A stretch of DNA of 64,000 nt from Flavipsychrobacter sp. GTDB taxonomy: Bacteria; Bacteroidota; Bacteroidia; Chitinophagales; Chitinophagaceae. The notes under the pieces were generated by a model, which saw only the letters and a list, made by a program, of their open reading frames with translations, did no database searches and was not told where the DNA came from. Within the stretch, counting starts at the first letter, position 1. Each line of letters begins with the position of its first letter. Positions 23,953 through 31,104 of this stretch are shown in pieces. The translations under genes were made by a program, and so were the position numbers. Location of the stretch: NCBI GenBank assembly GCA_024508935.1, contig JANINW010000093.1, positions 29,013 to 93,012 of the forward strand, read 5' to 3'.

Positions 23953-24414
23953 TTAAAGCAATCCTTCCAGTCCATACTTTGCCATGCTCCAGAATGCATC
24001 TAATGCTATGATGCGTGGTTTAAAGAAGGATATGAGGGCTGGCCAGTCTTCTGTGCGGTTAATATTGACACCGCTTATACTGGTGCCTATGCGGCTGGTT
24101 ATCTTGCCATGTTCATCAGTTATCATTGGCTGCCATTGCCAGTCTTCTCCTGTAGCTTCGCGCAGTATAGGTTTTAGTTGCAGCAATTGTGCATAATGCA
24201 ATTGCTGTATACCTGTATCTGCCTGCGACAGTACTATGGCTATGCTTGCCTGCCGGTTATCTGCGTCCATCCTGAAATGGACGCCTGTAATGCCTGTTTT
24301 ATAATTGATCCAGTTGGTCTTTTCACCGTCGGCCGATAATACCGGCTGCATATATTGCCCGAATGTTGTCCAGAAAGCCTGTCGCTGTTTTGCCGCTTCT
24401 TGTTTAGTGTACAT
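23953..24414 (-). CDS. DUF4268 domain protein
   Basis: A 153-residue protein matching DUF4268: RQAFWTTFGQYMQP at the start, WINYKTGITGVHFRMDADNR in the centre and WPALISFFKPRIIALDAFW at the end. The family is found alone or fused to restriction-type nucleases; the stand-alone version here has no nuclease partner visible nearby. Cytoplasmic, function unknown. Confidence 0.82.
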   Translation of the reverse strand: MYTKQEAAKQRQAFWTTFGQYMQPVLSADGEKTNWINYKTGITGVHFRMDADNRQASIAIVLSQADTGIQQLHYAQLLQLKPILREATGEDWQWQPMITDEHGKITSRIGTSISGVNINRTEDWPALISFFKPRIIALDAFWSMAKYGLEGLL

Positions 24415-24547
24415 TGTTCTGGCTTAAAATTACTGTCATTCTCCTTTTTACCATTCGCCGAAATATTTTTTGTGACAAATGTTATTTTGTAAAATACTGA
24501 TTATCAATAGTATACATTCTGTAGCGGCTTTTATTTATTAAAGTCTG

Positions 24548-24600
24548 CTTTACAAAAAGTAAAGTATACTTGTATTTTTGGAAAGTGTGCTTTACTTTTG
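24548..24600 (+). promoter_or_regulatory. Promoter with operator-like repeats for the membrane protein/XRE pair
   Basis: CTTTAC (24548-24553) and GTAAAG (24559-24564) form an inverted repeat; AAGTATACTT (24562-24571) is a perfect 10-bp palindrome; CTTTAC recurs at 24590-24595. The last copy runs into TACTTTTG (24593-24600), an exact -7 box. The XRE protein encoded in this operon is the natural candidate to bind here. Confidence 0.5.
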
Positions 24601-24639
24601 TTTTGTAATTAACCGTCAACTGTCTAAACCGTAAATAAT

Positions 24640-25164
24640 ATGAGAGGTTTCAAAACAATGTATGACTATCGTGGTAAAGTAGCCGGCGGTATAGCAGCAG
24701 CAGTGTTTGCTGTGGTTACGCTGGTGCAAAAACTCACGCATTTCACACTGTTTAAAAAGCTGAATGCCGACCAGCATTATTATCTATGCCTTTGCATGGT
24801 TGCTATGTCCCTGTACACAATGGCTTTTAGCCGGGAGAAGAATGATGATGAAAGGGTAAAAGAAGTAAGGGCCCGCAGCCTGCAGATAACTTTTATGCTG
24901 TTCGCCGGTGTGTTACTGGCACTATCGTTCAACGGCATCATTTTCCCCGATCTCCAGTTTGACGGTACTGCTTTATTATTTCTCTCCGGCTTTTATGTAG
25001 TGTTCTACCTGGTTATCTTCCATATTGGCATTTATTTCGATAACGTATGGCAGTTTGGCGAAGAGCCGGGCATATGGCAAAACCTGAAGAAGAATAAATT
25101 GATGATCGTATTAATATGGATCGGTTCCTTAATACTGATAGAACTTATTTTCAAATTGTTTTAA
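24640..25164 (+). CDS. Four-helix membrane protein paired with an XRE regulator (DUF2178-like)
   Basis: A 174-residue protein with four hydrophobic segments (about 13-32, 45-62, 84-105, 112-135, with a final one at 150-172) and a charged FSREKNDDERVKEVRARS loop. The DERVKEVRARS loop and pairing with a small HTH regulator match the DUF2178-type membrane proteins common in bacteria; that assignment is tentative. An XRE gene starts 7 bases after its stop. Confidence 0.6.
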   Translation: MRGFKTMYDYRGKVAGGIAAAVFAVVTLVQKLTHFTLFKKLNADQHYYLCLCMVAMSLYTMAFSREKNDDERVKEVRARSLQITFMLFAGVLLALSFNGIIFPDLQFDGTALLFLSGFYVVFYLVIFHIGIYFDNVWQFGEEPGIWQNLKKNKLMIVLIWIGSLILIELIFKLF

Positions 25165-25171
25165 CCGCTGC

Positions 25172-25372
25172 ATGAAGAATACGATAAAAGTAGAGCGGGC
25201 AAAGCTGAACATTACGCAGACAGACCTGGCAGATGCCGTGAAGGTGTCTAAGCAAACGATACATTCTGTAGAAACAGGGCGCTTTGTACCGAGTACTATA
25301 CTGGCTATGAAAATAGCTGCTTTTTTCAAGGCGAAAGTGGAAGACATTTTTGAACTGGAAGACACGGACTAA
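25172..25372 (+). CDS. Small XRE-family transcriptional regulator
   Basis: A 66-residue single-domain HTH_3 protein: VERAKLNITQTDLADAVKVSKQTIHSVETGRFVPSTILAMKIAAFF, nearly identical in layout to YgzD/HipB-like small regulators. It lacks any effector domain, so it probably acts as an autorepressor of the two-gene operon. It may be inactivated by interaction with the membrane protein encoded upstream; that is inference. Confidence 0.92.
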   Translation: MKNTIKVERAKLNITQTDLADAVKVSKQTIHSVETGRFVPSTILAMKIAAFFKAKVEDIFELEDTD

Positions 25373-25505
25373 ATAGCACAGACATATTGGAATATCACAA
25401 GCGTTTTTTTTAGAGAAAAGCGTTGCAGGGAGGGATATGCCTGTAAGGTAAAATAAAATTATAGCAATAATATAATAGTATAACAAATTTTAAATACGAT
25501 AAAAA

Positions 25506-27089
25506 ATGAAAACAAAACTATGTATCCTGGTGGCAGTTTGTTTGATAGCTGCAACTGCTCATGCCCAAAACACTGCCGATGCAGTAAAGAGCAAACTACT
25601 GCTTACGCTTAAAAAAGAAGTAGTGCCTGCCAATCCTTCGGGCAGCAACCATACGCTTGGTATCTCCCAAATCGATGAACTTGGGGCAAGTTATCATTGC
25701 AGCAAAATACATCCGCTTAAGCAATTTGCTAAAGGTGGCGGGGTATATGTACTGACATTTGAACAGGTAAAAGATATCAATGTTATAGCGCAGGCATACA
25801 TGCGTACGGGTTTGTGTAGTGCTGCAGATATTGATGCAGTGGCTACATTGGGTGGTGCCATACCAAATGATACGCTCTTCCCAAAGCAGTGGGGCCTGCA
25901 CAACGACGGAAGCTTTTCTACCGTAGCAGCAAAAGCAGGCGCCGATATTGATATGCTGCATGCATGGGATGTAGAGCAGGGAGATAGCAATATTGTAGTA
26001 GCCGTACTGGACGCAGGCTGCAAGCTAAACCATACAGAGCTGCAGGGTCGTATATGGGTGAACAAAGCAGAGATTGCGGGTAACGGTATAGATGATGATA
26101 ACAATGGTTATACAGACGATACCCTTGGCTGGAATGTGGCTTATGAAAATGCAAACCCTGCTGACGATCATGGCCACGGTACGCACGTTGCCGGTATTAT
26201 AGGTGCTAATGCAAATAATACTACCGATATAGCCGGGGTAGACCAGCATTGCAAGCTGATGATCATAAAGAGCGCTGACAGTAATGGGTTTCTTGATTAT
26301 AGCTGGTTTATAGAAGGTATCTATTACGCGGCAGATAATGGGGCGCGTATCATCAATATATCTGCTGGTGGTACGCTGAAGGCACAGGCATTTGAAGATG
26401 CTGTAAACTATGCGTTAGGCAAAGGTGTGACCATAGTAGCTGCGATGATGAATTTTGGCAGTTCGGTAAACTGTTACCCGGCAGCATACCCGGGCGTGAT
26501 AGCTGTTGGTGCTACCGACCCGCAGGATGTACGCGCTACCTTCAGCAATTTCGGTAAGCACATTTCTGTATGTGCACCGGGGCATTATATCTATAGCCTG
26601 TCTCATAAATACGATAGCGCCTACGTGGTAATGAGCGGTACATCGCAGGCCACACCGCATGTAACAGGACTGGCATCCCTGCTGCTGGCGCAAAACCCTG
26701 CGCGCACTACTGCGCAACTGAAAACACTGATAGAAACCAATGCACAGGATATGGTAGGGGATAATAAAGATGTGCAAGGCTGGGACCAATACTATGGCTA
26801 CGGACGCATTAATGCATACAGGGCGCTTACAAATGCAGTATCTGTAAAAGAGGTAAATAGGGTAAATGCCTGGAGAGTATATCCTAACCCGGCTACAGAT
26901 AATATAATCATTGAAGATTGTGAAGGGGCCATGCTTAGCCTGTATGATATAACCGGCCGCCAATTATATACTGCAACGATAAATAGCGTAAACTATACAT
27001 TGCCTTTGACTACTTATACAAAGGGCAACTACATACTGCAGTTACATAACGGCAGCAAATTGCAAACTATAAAGCTGCAGTTGCAATAA
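25506..27089 (+). CDS. Secreted subtilisin-like serine protease (S8) with T9SS sorting domain
   Basis: A 527-residue protein with a signal peptide (about 1-20), a short propeptide-like region (about 25-115), and an S8 catalytic domain with Asp169 (AVLDAG), His224 (HGHGTHVAG) and Ser380 (MSGTSQATPH). After about 445 comes a Por C-terminal sorting domain (VYPNPATDNIII, LYDITGRQLY, GNYILQL). It is presumably exported via the type IX system and digests proteins outside the cell. The DDDNNGYTDD loop after Asp169 suggests calcium binding. A strong terminator follows. Confidence 0.93.
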   Translation: MKTKLCILVAVCLIAATAHAQNTADAVKSKLLLTLKKEVVPANPSGSNHTLGISQIDELGASYHCSKIHPLKQFAKGGGVYVLTFEQVKDINVIAQAYMRTGLCSAADIDAVATLGGAIPNDTLFPKQWGLHNDGSFSTVAAKAGADIDMLHAWDVEQGDSNIVVAVLDAGCKLNHTELQGRIWVNKAEIAGNGIDDDNNGYTDDTLGWNVAYENANPADDHGHGTHVAGIIGANANNTTDIAGVDQHCKLMIIKSADSNGFLDYSWFIEGIYYAADNGARIINISAGGTLKAQAFEDAVNYALGKGVTIVAAMMNFGSSVNCYPAAYPGVIAVGATDPQDVRATFSNFGKHISVCAPGHYIYSLSHKYDSAYVVMSGTSQATPHVTGLASLLLAQNPARTTAQLKTLIETNAQDMVGDNKDVQGWDQYYGYGRINAYRALTNAVSVKEVNRVNAWRVYPNPATDNIIIEDCEGAMLSLYDITGRQLYTATINSVNYTLPLTTYTKGNYILQLHNGSKLQTIKLQLQ

Positions 27090-27106
27090 CCGGAATAAGT
27101 ATAGCG

Positions 27107-27142
27107 AAAGCCGTAAGTATACAATGCTTACGGCTTTTTTTG
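27107..27142 (+). terminator. Terminator of the subtilisin gene
   Basis: Nine-bp arms AGCCGTAAG and CTTACGGCT with TATACAATG loop, then seven T. Confidence 0.9.
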
Positions 27143-27152
27143 TTTGGAATAA

Positions 27153-27247
27153 TTCACCGCGGAAAACATCCTGTTCACCGCTATGCCGCAGGATTATAAA
27201 GGTTTACCTCATAAATTTTTCAGGTGTATAAAACCATTCTACTTTTG
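27153..27247 (+). promoter_or_regulatory. Array promoter A: TTCACCG direct repeat plus -7 box
   Basis: TTCACCG at 27153-27159 and 27174-27180 (21-bp period), CCTC at 27207 (33 bp after the second repeat) and TACTTTTG at 27240-27247 (66 bp after it). The transcript would begin near GTAATCA and run through an AACAAAACAAACAAG leader to hairpin A. The same spacings recur in units B, C and D. Confidence 0.6.
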
Positions 27248-27345
27248 TTATGTAATCAAGAGAACAAAACAAACAAGCAAGTATAGAATCGGGGCTGGGG
27301 ATGTGAAGAAAAGAATAGTGATCATAGCATAATATCCCCAAAAGT

Positions 27346-27386
27346 TTAGGTGGTTTAGAGCGGAGGTTTCGTACCTCCGCTATTTT
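27346..27386 (+). repeat. tRNA-like hairpin element A
   Basis: TTAGGTGGTTTAGAG leads into a 9-bp stem (AGCGGAGGT, 27359-27367; ACCTCCGCT, 27373-27381) followed by ATTTTC. The first part resembles a tRNA D-arm end, and GGAGG-TTTCGTA-CCTCC resembles an anticodon arm with UCG (Arg) at the anticodon place. Acceptor and T arms are absent. Confidence 0.7.
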
Positions 27387-27407
27387 CTAAAAAAAGCAAA
27401 GCATACT

Positions 27408-27620
27408 ATGACAAACAAATATAAGCATAACGGGAATGGTATCCTGGCAAAGCTGGATTATGATAGCGATTTCGCACAGGGGCAATATTTGCAGTCTGCT
27501 CTTTATCCTAAAGACGGGGCTTTCCGGGTGAGTTATTATGTTTTTCATGCAAAGTATAAGAAGGCGGAATTGATAGCAGCATCGTTTTGTCCCTATATGG
27601 CGAATGCAGCCCAGGCGTAA
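27408..27620 (+). CDS. Small protein A of the array, 70 aa
   Basis: A soluble 70-residue protein starting 26 bases after the hairpin stem. It shares with the next array ORF the pattern G-N-G-I-L-A-K-L-D-Y, FAQGQYLQSALYPKDGAFRVSYY and a later KKAEL. No signal peptide or known family. The paralogy of the two ORFs, each directly downstream of the same hairpin, is the main argument that they are real. Its transcript would end at the hairpin at 27703. Confidence 0.55.
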   Translation: MTNKYKHNGNGILAKLDYDSDFAQGQYLQSALYPKDGAFRVSYYVFHAKYKKAELIAASFCPYMANAAQA

Positions 27621-27702
27621 GTCTCGTATAAAAGATGTTGAACAAAAGCAACAAACAAAAAGAATAGTCGTTCAAACAAAACAAATAAGTGGTGTGTGTT
27701 AG

Positions 27703-27730
27703 GCAGGAAGCAGTAGCTTCCTGCTTTTTT
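27703..27730 (+). terminator. Terminator after small protein A
   Basis: Nine-bp arms GCAGGAAGC / GCTTCCTGC with AGTA loop and six T. Confidence 0.88.
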
Positions 27731-27744
27731 GTGTTTCAAAGGTT

Positions 27745-27839
27745 TTTACCGCGGAATATATAAGTTTCACCGATTCACCTCAACAAGTTTATAGTTGACC
27801 TCTTAGATTTTATTACAGTAATGTGCCGGTGTACTTTTG
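27745..27839 (+). promoter_or_regulatory. Array promoter B
   Basis: TTTACCG at 27745-27751 and TTCACCG at 27766-27772 (21-bp period), CCTC at 27799 (+33), TACTTTTG at 27832-27839 (+66). Followed by GTTGATCA and a CAAACAAACAAC leader. Confidence 0.6.
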
Positions 27840-27885
27840 GGTTGTTGATCATAACAGTCAAACAAACAACAAGTAGTATTCTCGG

Positions 27886-27927
27886 TTAGGTGGTAGAGCG
27901 GAGGTTTCGTACCTCCGCTATTTTTTT
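27886..27927 (+). repeat. tRNA-like hairpin element B
   Basis: TTAGGTGGTAGAG then arms AGCGGAGGT (27897-27905) and ACCTCCGCT (27911-27919), followed by A and seven T. One base shorter than copy C in the GGTTAGAG segment. Confidence 0.7.
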
Positions 27928-27937
27928 AATCCTTTTT

Positions 27938-28165
27938 ATGATAAAGCCGGCATTGATTAGGAAACTGAAGCAACTGAATAAGAATAATGGCATCATTATA
28001 CGTGTAGGCTACGGTTATAATTTTAATCCCGGTCAAATAACACAAAATGCAATTCATCCTGCAGATGGTGGTTTCCATGTCAGCTATTATACTGTAAGTG
28101 TTACTGAGAATAAAATAGAGCTAGTGGGTAAGTTATGTTGTTCATACCCATCTTTCATAGCTTAA
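27938..28165 (+). CDS. Small protein B of the array, 75 aa
   Basis: A basic, soluble 75-residue protein starting 18 bases after hairpin B. It aligns with small protein A: NNGIIIRVGYGYNFNPGQI, AIHPADGGFHVSYY and NKIEL. The ATG at 27938 is taken because the upstream in-frame TTG-initiated extension would translate the hairpin itself. Function unknown. Confidence 0.55.
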   Translation: MIKPALIRKLKQLNKNNGIIIRVGYGYNFNPGQITQNAIHPADGGFHVSYYTVSVTENKIELVGKLCCSYPSFIA

Positions 28166-28201
28166 TGGTCTTGTTGTATGGAGATTGTTGAAAAGATGAT
28201 A

Positions 28202-28295
28202 TTCACCGAAGAAAATAAATATTCACCGCTTCACCGCATGAATAAAGGCTTTGGCCTCATATATTTTCCGGCTATTCATTACCTGTCTATTTTTG
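28202..28295 (+). promoter_or_regulatory. Array promoter C
   Basis: TTCACCG at 28202-28208 and 28222-28228 (20-bp period) with a third copy at 28230-28236, CCTC at 28255 (+33), TATTTTTG at 28288-28295 (+66). Followed by GTAATCA. Confidence 0.6.
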
Positions 28296-28299
28296 TTTG

Positions 28300-28422
28300 G
28301 TAATCAGGTATAGCGATCAGGGCATTGGAGGGATAAAGTAAATTATTAAGATTTTAGTGTGTCGAGAATTTCATTCTCGGTTAGGTGGTTAGAGCGGAGG
28401 TTTCGTACCTCCGCTATTTTTT
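28300..28422 (+). ncRNA. Candidate small RNA of array unit C
   Basis: Between promoter C and the T-run of hairpin C there is no ORF with a start codon. The ~120-base transcript would contain CGAGAAT/ATTCTCG (28362-28378) as a small stem and end in hairpin C with seven T. After it, promoter D begins with no small ORF. This unit therefore looks like a stand-alone RNA, or a unit that lost its ORF. Confidence 0.35.
28381..28422 (+). repeat. tRNA-like hairpin element C
   Basis: TTAGGTGGTTAGAG then arms AGCGGAGGT (28393-28401) and ACCTCCGCT (28407-28415), A and seven T. Best terminator-like copy. Confidence 0.72.
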
Positions 28423-28455
28423 TGTCGCTGCTATTTAATGAATTGTGCTACCGGA

Positions 28456-28550
28456 TTTACCTATAAAAATTGAGCTTTTACCGCTTTGCCTCATGAAAAT
28501 CTACATTCGCCTCATATATTTTTCTAAGCACATTGCTGTTGATATTTTTG
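28456..28550 (+). promoter_or_regulatory. Array promoter D
   Basis: TTTACCT at 28456-28462 and TTTACCG at 28477-28483 (21-bp period), CCTC at 28510 (+33), TATTTTTG at 28543-28550 (+66). Followed by GTTGATCA. Confidence 0.6.
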
Positions 28551-28584
28551 AATTGTTGATCATTTCACAATTAAAACGAGGATC

Positions 28585-28758
28585 ATGAGGAACAATAACA
28601 AAACAATAGTTGCACGTTCATACAATTCATTTGTGCACGCAATAAAGAATATAGTAGAAGGTATAAAGTATGGCATAAGCGGCAACACTCAGCCTAAGGC
28701 CATGCAGCCGGTGAAATTGTATGCGTATCAGGTTGTGGATAATAAAAGGAATTTGTGA
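28585..28758 (+). CDS. Small basic protein of array unit D, 57 aa
   Basis: A 57-codon ORF starting 34 bases after promoter D, ATG preceded by AACGAGGATC, an SD-like stretch. The protein is basic, Asn/Lys-rich at the start (MRNNNKTIVARSYNSF), with a central amphipathic helix (AIKNIVEGIKYGI). It is not similar to array proteins A and B, and it lies before its hairpin instead of after it. Unknown function. Confidence 0.45.
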   Translation: MRNNNKTIVARSYNSFVHAIKNIVEGIKYGISGNTQPKAMQPVKLYAYQVVDNKRNL

Positions 28759-28802
28759 GTAGCAAAAGCATATAAATAAGGGATAAGTTAAGTATTTCAA
28801 GG

Positions 28803-28842
28803 TTAGGTGGTTAGAGCGGAGGTTTGTACCTCTGCTTTTTTA
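28803..28842 (+). repeat. tRNA-like hairpin element D (diverged copy)
   Basis: TTAGGTGGTTAGAG then arms AGCGGAGGT (28815-28823) and ACCTCTGCT (28828-28836); one pair becomes G-T wobble, so pairing is kept, while one loop base is lost. Followed by six T. Probable terminator of the 57-aa gene. The next ~145 bases to 28990 show nothing else. Confidence 0.68.
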
Positions 28843-28989
28843 TTGATAATTGAATAGTTAAACTGGTTATTAATCACTCATATATAACATGATACAAACT
28901 GGTATGTTTTTCGCTTTTTGAAAATTAAATTTATACCCGGATTGTATTATTGCACCGTACTTATTTGTTTAAAGCAAAATCAGGTAGTA

Positions 28990-29634
28990 ATGGATAAAGC
29001 ACCTACAAACAGTAATAAGACATTGCCCATACTGATAGCTATCGCAGGATGGTTTGCGCTAACAGCACAATTTTATCTTCTTCTCGATAACCGCACAGCC
29101 CCTGTTGGCGAAACAATACTGCGCTATTTTGGCTTCTTTACAATACTCACCAATCTGCTGGTAGCATTAAGCCTTTCATACCTTGTATTAGCACCTGATA
29201 GCCGGCCGGGGCGTTTTTTTGCTAAAGCAACTACACTTACGGCCATTACCGTTTATATTGTAGTGGTTGGCTTGGTGTACAATACCGTTCTTCGTTTTCT
29301 TTGGGCGCCGCAGGGACTGCAAAAACTGGTCGACGAATTCCTGCATAGCATTATACCGGTCCTGTTCCTGCTGTACTGGATAATCTATGTACCTAAGCGG
29401 CACTTGCAGTGGCGGCTGTTATGGGGATGGCTGGTTTATCCCCTGATATACTGTATATATACATTGCTACGAGGCACTGCATCTGGTTTTTATCCCTATC
29501 CTTTTATGAATGTTACCGAACTGGGTTACCCGGCTGTTTTGCGCAACTGTTTGTATGTTACTCTCCTGTTCCTCTTCTTTAGTGTGCTGTTTATAGGGTT
29601 GGGTAAGCTGGGCGCTAAAAAAGTGAAATACTGA
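28990..29634 (+). CDS. Pr6Pr-family membrane protein
   Basis: A 214-residue integral membrane protein with about six hydrophobic helices. It has the family pattern: AGWFALTAQFYLL, ILRYFGFFTILTNLLVALSL, the conserved DEFLHSIIPVLFLLYWI, PKRHLQW and WLVYPLIYCIYTLLRG with FYPYPFMNV. The Pr6Pr family (F420-like / FAR-17a-AIG1-related) has unknown function. ATG at 28990 is chosen; a TTG-initiated extension from 28918 adds an unusual stretch. Follows the small-gene array but on an independent-looking transcript. Confidence 0.8.
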   Translation: MDKAPTNSNKTLPILIAIAGWFALTAQFYLLLDNRTAPVGETILRYFGFFTILTNLLVALSLSYLVLAPDSRPGRFFAKATTLTAITVYIVVVGLVYNTVLRFLWAPQGLQKLVDEFLHSIIPVLFLLYWIIYVPKRHLQWRLLWGWLVYPLIYCIYTLLRGTASGFYPYPFMNVTELGYPAVLRNCLYVTLLFLFFSVLFIGLGKLGAKKVKY

Positions 29635-29653
29635 GCAATAGCCTGGCCGACAC

Positions 29654-30277
29654 TTATTTGTATGATCCATTAGCCCATATTATGCTGGGCTCCAGCCATT
29701 CCTTGTTTGCCTTGTATAGAAAGCCATGCTTCATGCCGGTATGCAGTAGTATTTCTTTATAGTGGGGAATATTGCACTTACTTGCCTCTTTAATGGAACT
29801 GCATGTTTCGGTATTATCGCTCGCCTCATATATAGAAAGAATATTGCCGCAAACATTCAGGCCGGGGTCTTCTGCCAGCATACTTTTATAGCAGCACCCA
29901 ATAAATACATAATTTACATCGCTGTTATGCAGGATAGAAGACACCTGCATGGCTATATATCCGCCTTTGGAAGTGCCTACTACGGTAATGTTTGAAGGTG
30001 CAATGCCTGCTTTTATGAGGCTATCGGCCTGGTGAGCTATTTTCTTTGCATATTCTTTGCTGTCCGTTCCCTGTGACCTTATTTCGCTCAATACAGTAAA
30101 TCCCCGCTTGCGGTAGGCGGCTAATACCTCGTTATATTCTACTCGTCCGTATTCCGGGTGTTTTTCGCCCAGCGGTTTTAGCTCCAGGAACATATTGTGC
30201 AGGAAGAAAACATACTTCTGTGCATCTGCCGCCTGGCAAGTGTATAGTAGTAGTATGGTAAGGAGCAGTTTTTTCAT
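29654..30277 (-). CDS. Secreted alpha/beta hydrolase-like protein
   Basis: A 207-residue exported protein (signal peptide to about residue 19, ADAQ). The fold shows VFFLHNMFLE as oxyanion strand, NITVVGTSKGGYIAMQV as the nucleophile elbow (Ser in G-T-S-K-G-G near 102), and a His in MKHGFLYK near the C-terminus. Four cysteines in the second half may form disulfides. Likely periplasmic esterase or peptidase, substrate unknown. Confidence 0.75.
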   Translation of the reverse strand: MKKLLLTILLLYTCQAADAQKYVFFLHNMFLELKPLGEKHPEYGRVEYNEVLAAYRKRGFTVLSEIRSQGTDSKEYAKKIAHQADSLIKAGIAPSNITVVGTSKGGYIAMQVSSILHNSDVNYVFIGCCYKSMLAEDPGLNVCGNILSIYEASDNTETCSSIKEASKCNIPHYKEILLHTGMKHGFLYKANKEWLEPSIIWANGSYK

Positions 30278-30380
30278 GGGTGGTATTTCCTTAAAATTAC
30301 TTACTATAGATTTTAAATAAAAATGTGCAAGCTTAGTAGCAGATGCATTGCTCCAATAACCGGCGATAAGAAATGTGTCT

Positions 30381-30388
30381 TACATTTG
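30381..30388 (+). promoter_or_regulatory. -7 box TACATTTG, 6 bases before start codon
   Basis: Exact TAnnTTTG match; ATG of the next gene is at 30395, implying an almost leaderless mRNA and fixing the start against an ATG at 30323. Confidence 0.6.
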
Positions 30389-30394
30389 AATCTC

Positions 30395-31099
30395 ATGAAA
30401 AGAATAATAATAGTTGCTCTTCTTTGGCTGCTAGGTAGCAATAGTTATGCACAGCAGGAGGACACAGTTAAAGTGCTTGTATTGTCTCCCTATAAGGTAG
30501 TTGTAGACAAGGCTTGCGAGGCTGCATACAACGAGCTGGATAGAAAAATACAGGCAAACAGGCCACAATTGTATGCCGCAATGAAACATGAGCGCGACGA
30601 TAACCCGGAGGACTTTAACGCACAACCCTGGTATGTAAAGCAAATGTATGAGAGCCAGCTGGCCTTGCTAAACAAACTGACATTGGCTAACCAGCTGTCA
30701 TTTCTCTTCAGCGATTTTCTGAACTACCGTATGGGTAAGCCTCTGAAAATAAAACCACGGCTGGTAATAGTAACGTCCGCTACATCTGCCGGTAATACTG
30801 CAGCATATAAAAAAATAGCCGCCTCCAACGATTTTATTGTAAACATTCCCGCGATGCGGATATACAAAACAGCACAAGGTGCCACCATGGCAAAAGCTAC
30901 TACTCAATTGTATAACTGCCATACCAATACAATTGTGCTGGAAAAAGAAACAGAAGGGAATACTGTAGCCCAGCCTTATGATATAGTGCGGTGCAATGAC
31001 GGAGGTATAGATTGTGCTATGCTCAACGCGATTTATCCCAACTTTTTTGAATGCCTGAATATCATAGGCAAATCTGCAGGTAAAAGTATTGACCGCTAA
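30395..31099 (+). CDS. Secreted hypothetical protein, 234 aa
   Basis: Signal peptide MKRIIIVALLWLLGSNSYAQ, cleaved at about residue 20. The mature protein is helical and charged (ELDRKIQANRPQLYAAMKHERDDNPEDF), with a later strand LVIVTSATSAG and four Cys in the last third. No family recognised. It is followed 5 bases later by the chromate transporter gene, so the two are probably co-transcribed. Confidence 0.65.
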   Translation: MKRIIIVALLWLLGSNSYAQQEDTVKVLVLSPYKVVVDKACEAAYNELDRKIQANRPQLYAAMKHERDDNPEDFNAQPWYVKQMYESQLALLNKLTLANQLSFLFSDFLNYRMGKPLKIKPRLVIVTSATSAGNTAAYKKIAASNDFIVNIPAMRIYKTAQGATMAKATTQLYNCHTNTIVLEKETEGNTVAQPYDIVRCNDGGIDCAMLNAIYPNFFECLNIIGKSAGKSIDR

Positions 31100-31104
31100 T
31101 AACG

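Noticed and set aside
26415..26963. 182-aa minus-strand ORF inside the subtilisin gene
   Set aside because: Opposite the conserved catalytic domain; the sense frame has all catalytic motifs.
27346..28842. Four tRNA-Arg-like elements considered as tRNA genes
   Set aside because: Only D-arm-like and anticodon-arm-like parts are present; no acceptor stem, T-arm or CCA-compatible 3' end, and a T-run replaces the variable loop. Reported as tRNA-like hairpins instead.
27153..28842. CRISPR array
   Set aside because: Repeats are spaced 420-540 bases apart with small ORFs between them; no short regular spacers and no cas genes.
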